From an archaeon (GTDB lineage: Archaea > Nanoarchaeota > Nanoarchaeia > Pacearchaeales > GW2011-AR1): a DNA stretch of 21,012 bases. The translations under genes and the position numbers were made by a program. The notes beneath the pieces are model-generated. The model was not told the origin of the DNA. It saw only the letters and a program-made list of their open reading frames with translations, and searched no databases. Below, piece by piece: positions 20,039 through 21,012 of the stretch (positions are counted from its first letter, which is position 1; every line of letters starts with the position of its first letter). Location of the stretch: the NCBI GenBank assembly GCA_030639395.1, contig DAOWCW010000003.1, positions 1 through 21,012 of the forward strand, given 5' to 3'.

Positions 20039-21012
20039 TTGCCTTTACCATAAACGTACCAACAGCTAGGATCTTCTGCCAAATAATCATCACTTTCAAA
20101 TAAGGCAGTTCCTCTACATCCATAACAACCAAATTCCTTGCTATAAATACAATTTGCACATTTTCCTTTTAAATTTTTATAAATATTTCTAACATTTTCA
20201 AAAACTTTTAAATTTTTCAACATCCATTTCAGAGATCTATTCCTTACATTTGAATCAGTAGTTTCAATTTCCACCCCTGGACAAGGTTGAATATTGCCAT
20301 CACTTCTAACATAAACAGAATACAGCATTCTTTTACAAGTCTGGCCTGCTATTGGAGGAGTTAATGGCCAAGTTATTCCCCATCTCTTTTTGTCGTAATT
20401 TAGTAGTTTTTGAAATAATTCCTTTCCTTTTTTTGGGCTAATTCCCAAATCATTTTCAGTTGCTAATCCTTGTTTTGTAAGAATTTCAACATAGGGAATA
20501 ATGTTTTTTCTTCTCCATCGCTTATATAATTTTTCTATTTCTCCATAATTTTGCTTTGTAACAACTGTCTCTAATGCAAGTAACGGCGATCCCTCCTTTG
20601 TATATCCTGCTTCTAAAAGATTTTTTAATGCTTGCTTTATCTTTTTTCCAGCACCTTTTCTTTGAACCATCCAATCTTGTATTTTGTTATCATCAGAATT
20701 ATATTTCAAAGCAATATTTTCCTTTAAATCAAAGAGTTTTTTTGCAACTTCTTTTGAGATAAATGAACCATTTGTAAATGTAATTGATTTTAAACCCTTT
20801 TCTCTTTCATATTTCAAAATTTCCCAATAATGTCTATACATTAGAGGTTCCCCGCCTCCTATATTCACAACATTTTTAGCTCCCAAATCCACTGCTTGAT
20901 CAATTACAGATTTAATTTCATCTAAAGATAATTCTTTAGACAATGCTTTTCCTCCCGCATAACAATATCTACATTTTAAATTACATGCTCTTGAAAATTC
21001 TAAATCAAAAGA
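20035..21012 (-). CDS. Radical SAM protein with SPASM domain (5' end outside the window)
   Basis: The frame is open to the right edge, so the N-terminus is missing; an internal TTG at 20943 is not the start, since the CxxxCxxC motif (ACNLKCRYCY, coded at about 20958-20988) lies upstream of it. This cluster binds 4Fe-4S and SAM. GGGEP follows at IGGGEPLM. The C-terminal SPASM domain has CKRM, IQPCPG, CANC and FGCYGCRG cysteines, binding auxiliary iron-sulfur clusters. Such enzymes usually modify peptides or proteins, or belong to anaerobic maturases and heme-like pathways; no peptide substrate gene is visible here. It is coupled to the YbaK-like gene. Confidence 0.92.
   Translation of the reverse strand, partial: SFDLEFSRACNLKCRYCYAGGKALSKELSLDEIKSVIDQAVDLGAKNVVNIGGGEPLMYRHYWEILKYEREKGLKSITFTNGSFISKEVAKKLFDLKENIALKYNSDDNKIQDWMVQRKGAGKKIKQALKNLLEAGYTKEGSPLLALETVVTKQNYGEIEKLYKRWRRKNIIPYVEILTKQGLATENDLGISPKKGKELFQKLLNYDKKRWGITWPLTPPIAGQTCKRMLYSVYVRSDGNIQPCPGVEIETTDSNVRNRSLKWMLKNLKVFENVRNIYKNLKGKCANCIYSKEFGCYGCRGTALFESDDYLAEDPSCWYVYGKGK

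Noticed and set aside
1..21012. CRISPR array, tRNA or rRNA genes
   Set aside because: No regularly spaced direct repeats, no T-loop GTTCRANNC with a matching acceptor stem, and no rRNA-like sequence was seen by eye; the Cas4-like protein has no cas neighbours.

Overview
The window looks like a chromosomal segment of a small-genome, AT-rich archaeon, most likely a DPANN lineage near Pacearchaeota or Woesearchaeota. Grounds: an archaeal FtsZ, the archaea-only GatD/GatE amidotransferase, an archaeal AspRS, a DHH/DHHA1 phosphoesterase, and genes whose ATG lies about 25 nt downstream of a TATA box (leaderless transcripts). A few genes instead carry a strong Shine-Dalgarno sequence (RRM protein, small membrane protein at 7134, CxxC protein, ftsZ). 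The lineage is inferred from gene style; no rRNA or tRNA gene was seen.

Layout. 1-2260: end of a membrane-anchored protein, an RRM RNA-binding protein with an acidic repeat tail, and a secreted, C-terminally anchored Asn-sequon-rich protein. 2257-3630: a RecB/Cas4-like nuclease, a truncated RidA gene, and an intergenic stretch with a repeat element and a promoter-equipped RNA hairpin. 3623-8585: a small unknown gene coupled to gatB, then gatD, a two-helix membrane protein and a short gatE. 8586-9963: a methyltransferase gene between inverted repeats, then about 330 nt of hairpin-rich noncoding DNA. 9964-11057: a duplicated CxxC zinc protein and three small genes. 11144-15531: aspS, a HIT protein, and an ATGA-coupled run of a gatC-like gene, a UMPH-1 type nucleotidase, a 21-codon ORF and gatA. 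15571-19405: membrane protein, DHH phosphoesterase, GH130-like protein, ftsZ. 19571-21012: YbaK-like deacylase and a SPASM radical SAM protein that runs off the window.

Functional theme. All five tRNA-dependent amidotransferase subunits (GatA, B, C, D, E) plus an AspRS with non-discriminating sequence features lie within about 11.5 kb. Together they would cover both the Asp-tRNA(Asn) to Asn-tRNA(Asn) and the Glu-tRNA(Gln) to Gln-tRNA(Gln) routes. GatE lacks the AspRS-like insertion domain typical of the family, and GatC is strongly diverged.

Most unusual signal. A family of short GC-rich palindromic elements occurs at 3484-3515, 10677-10710 and 12800-12861, with a related hairpin at 3556-3628. 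Two copies lie inside protein genes in the same reading frame and add similar peptides (DSPVRDDSTDP and DSSPIRDDPTGP), one of them as an extra loop in a HIT protein. The 12800 copy looks like the 10677 module nested inside the 3484 module. Other short repeats also sit inside core genes (gatA, gatB, gatC, gatD). A second regularity: two divergent gene pairs (gatB/gatD and HIT/gatC) have start codons exactly 51 nt apart with one TATA box at the midpoint.
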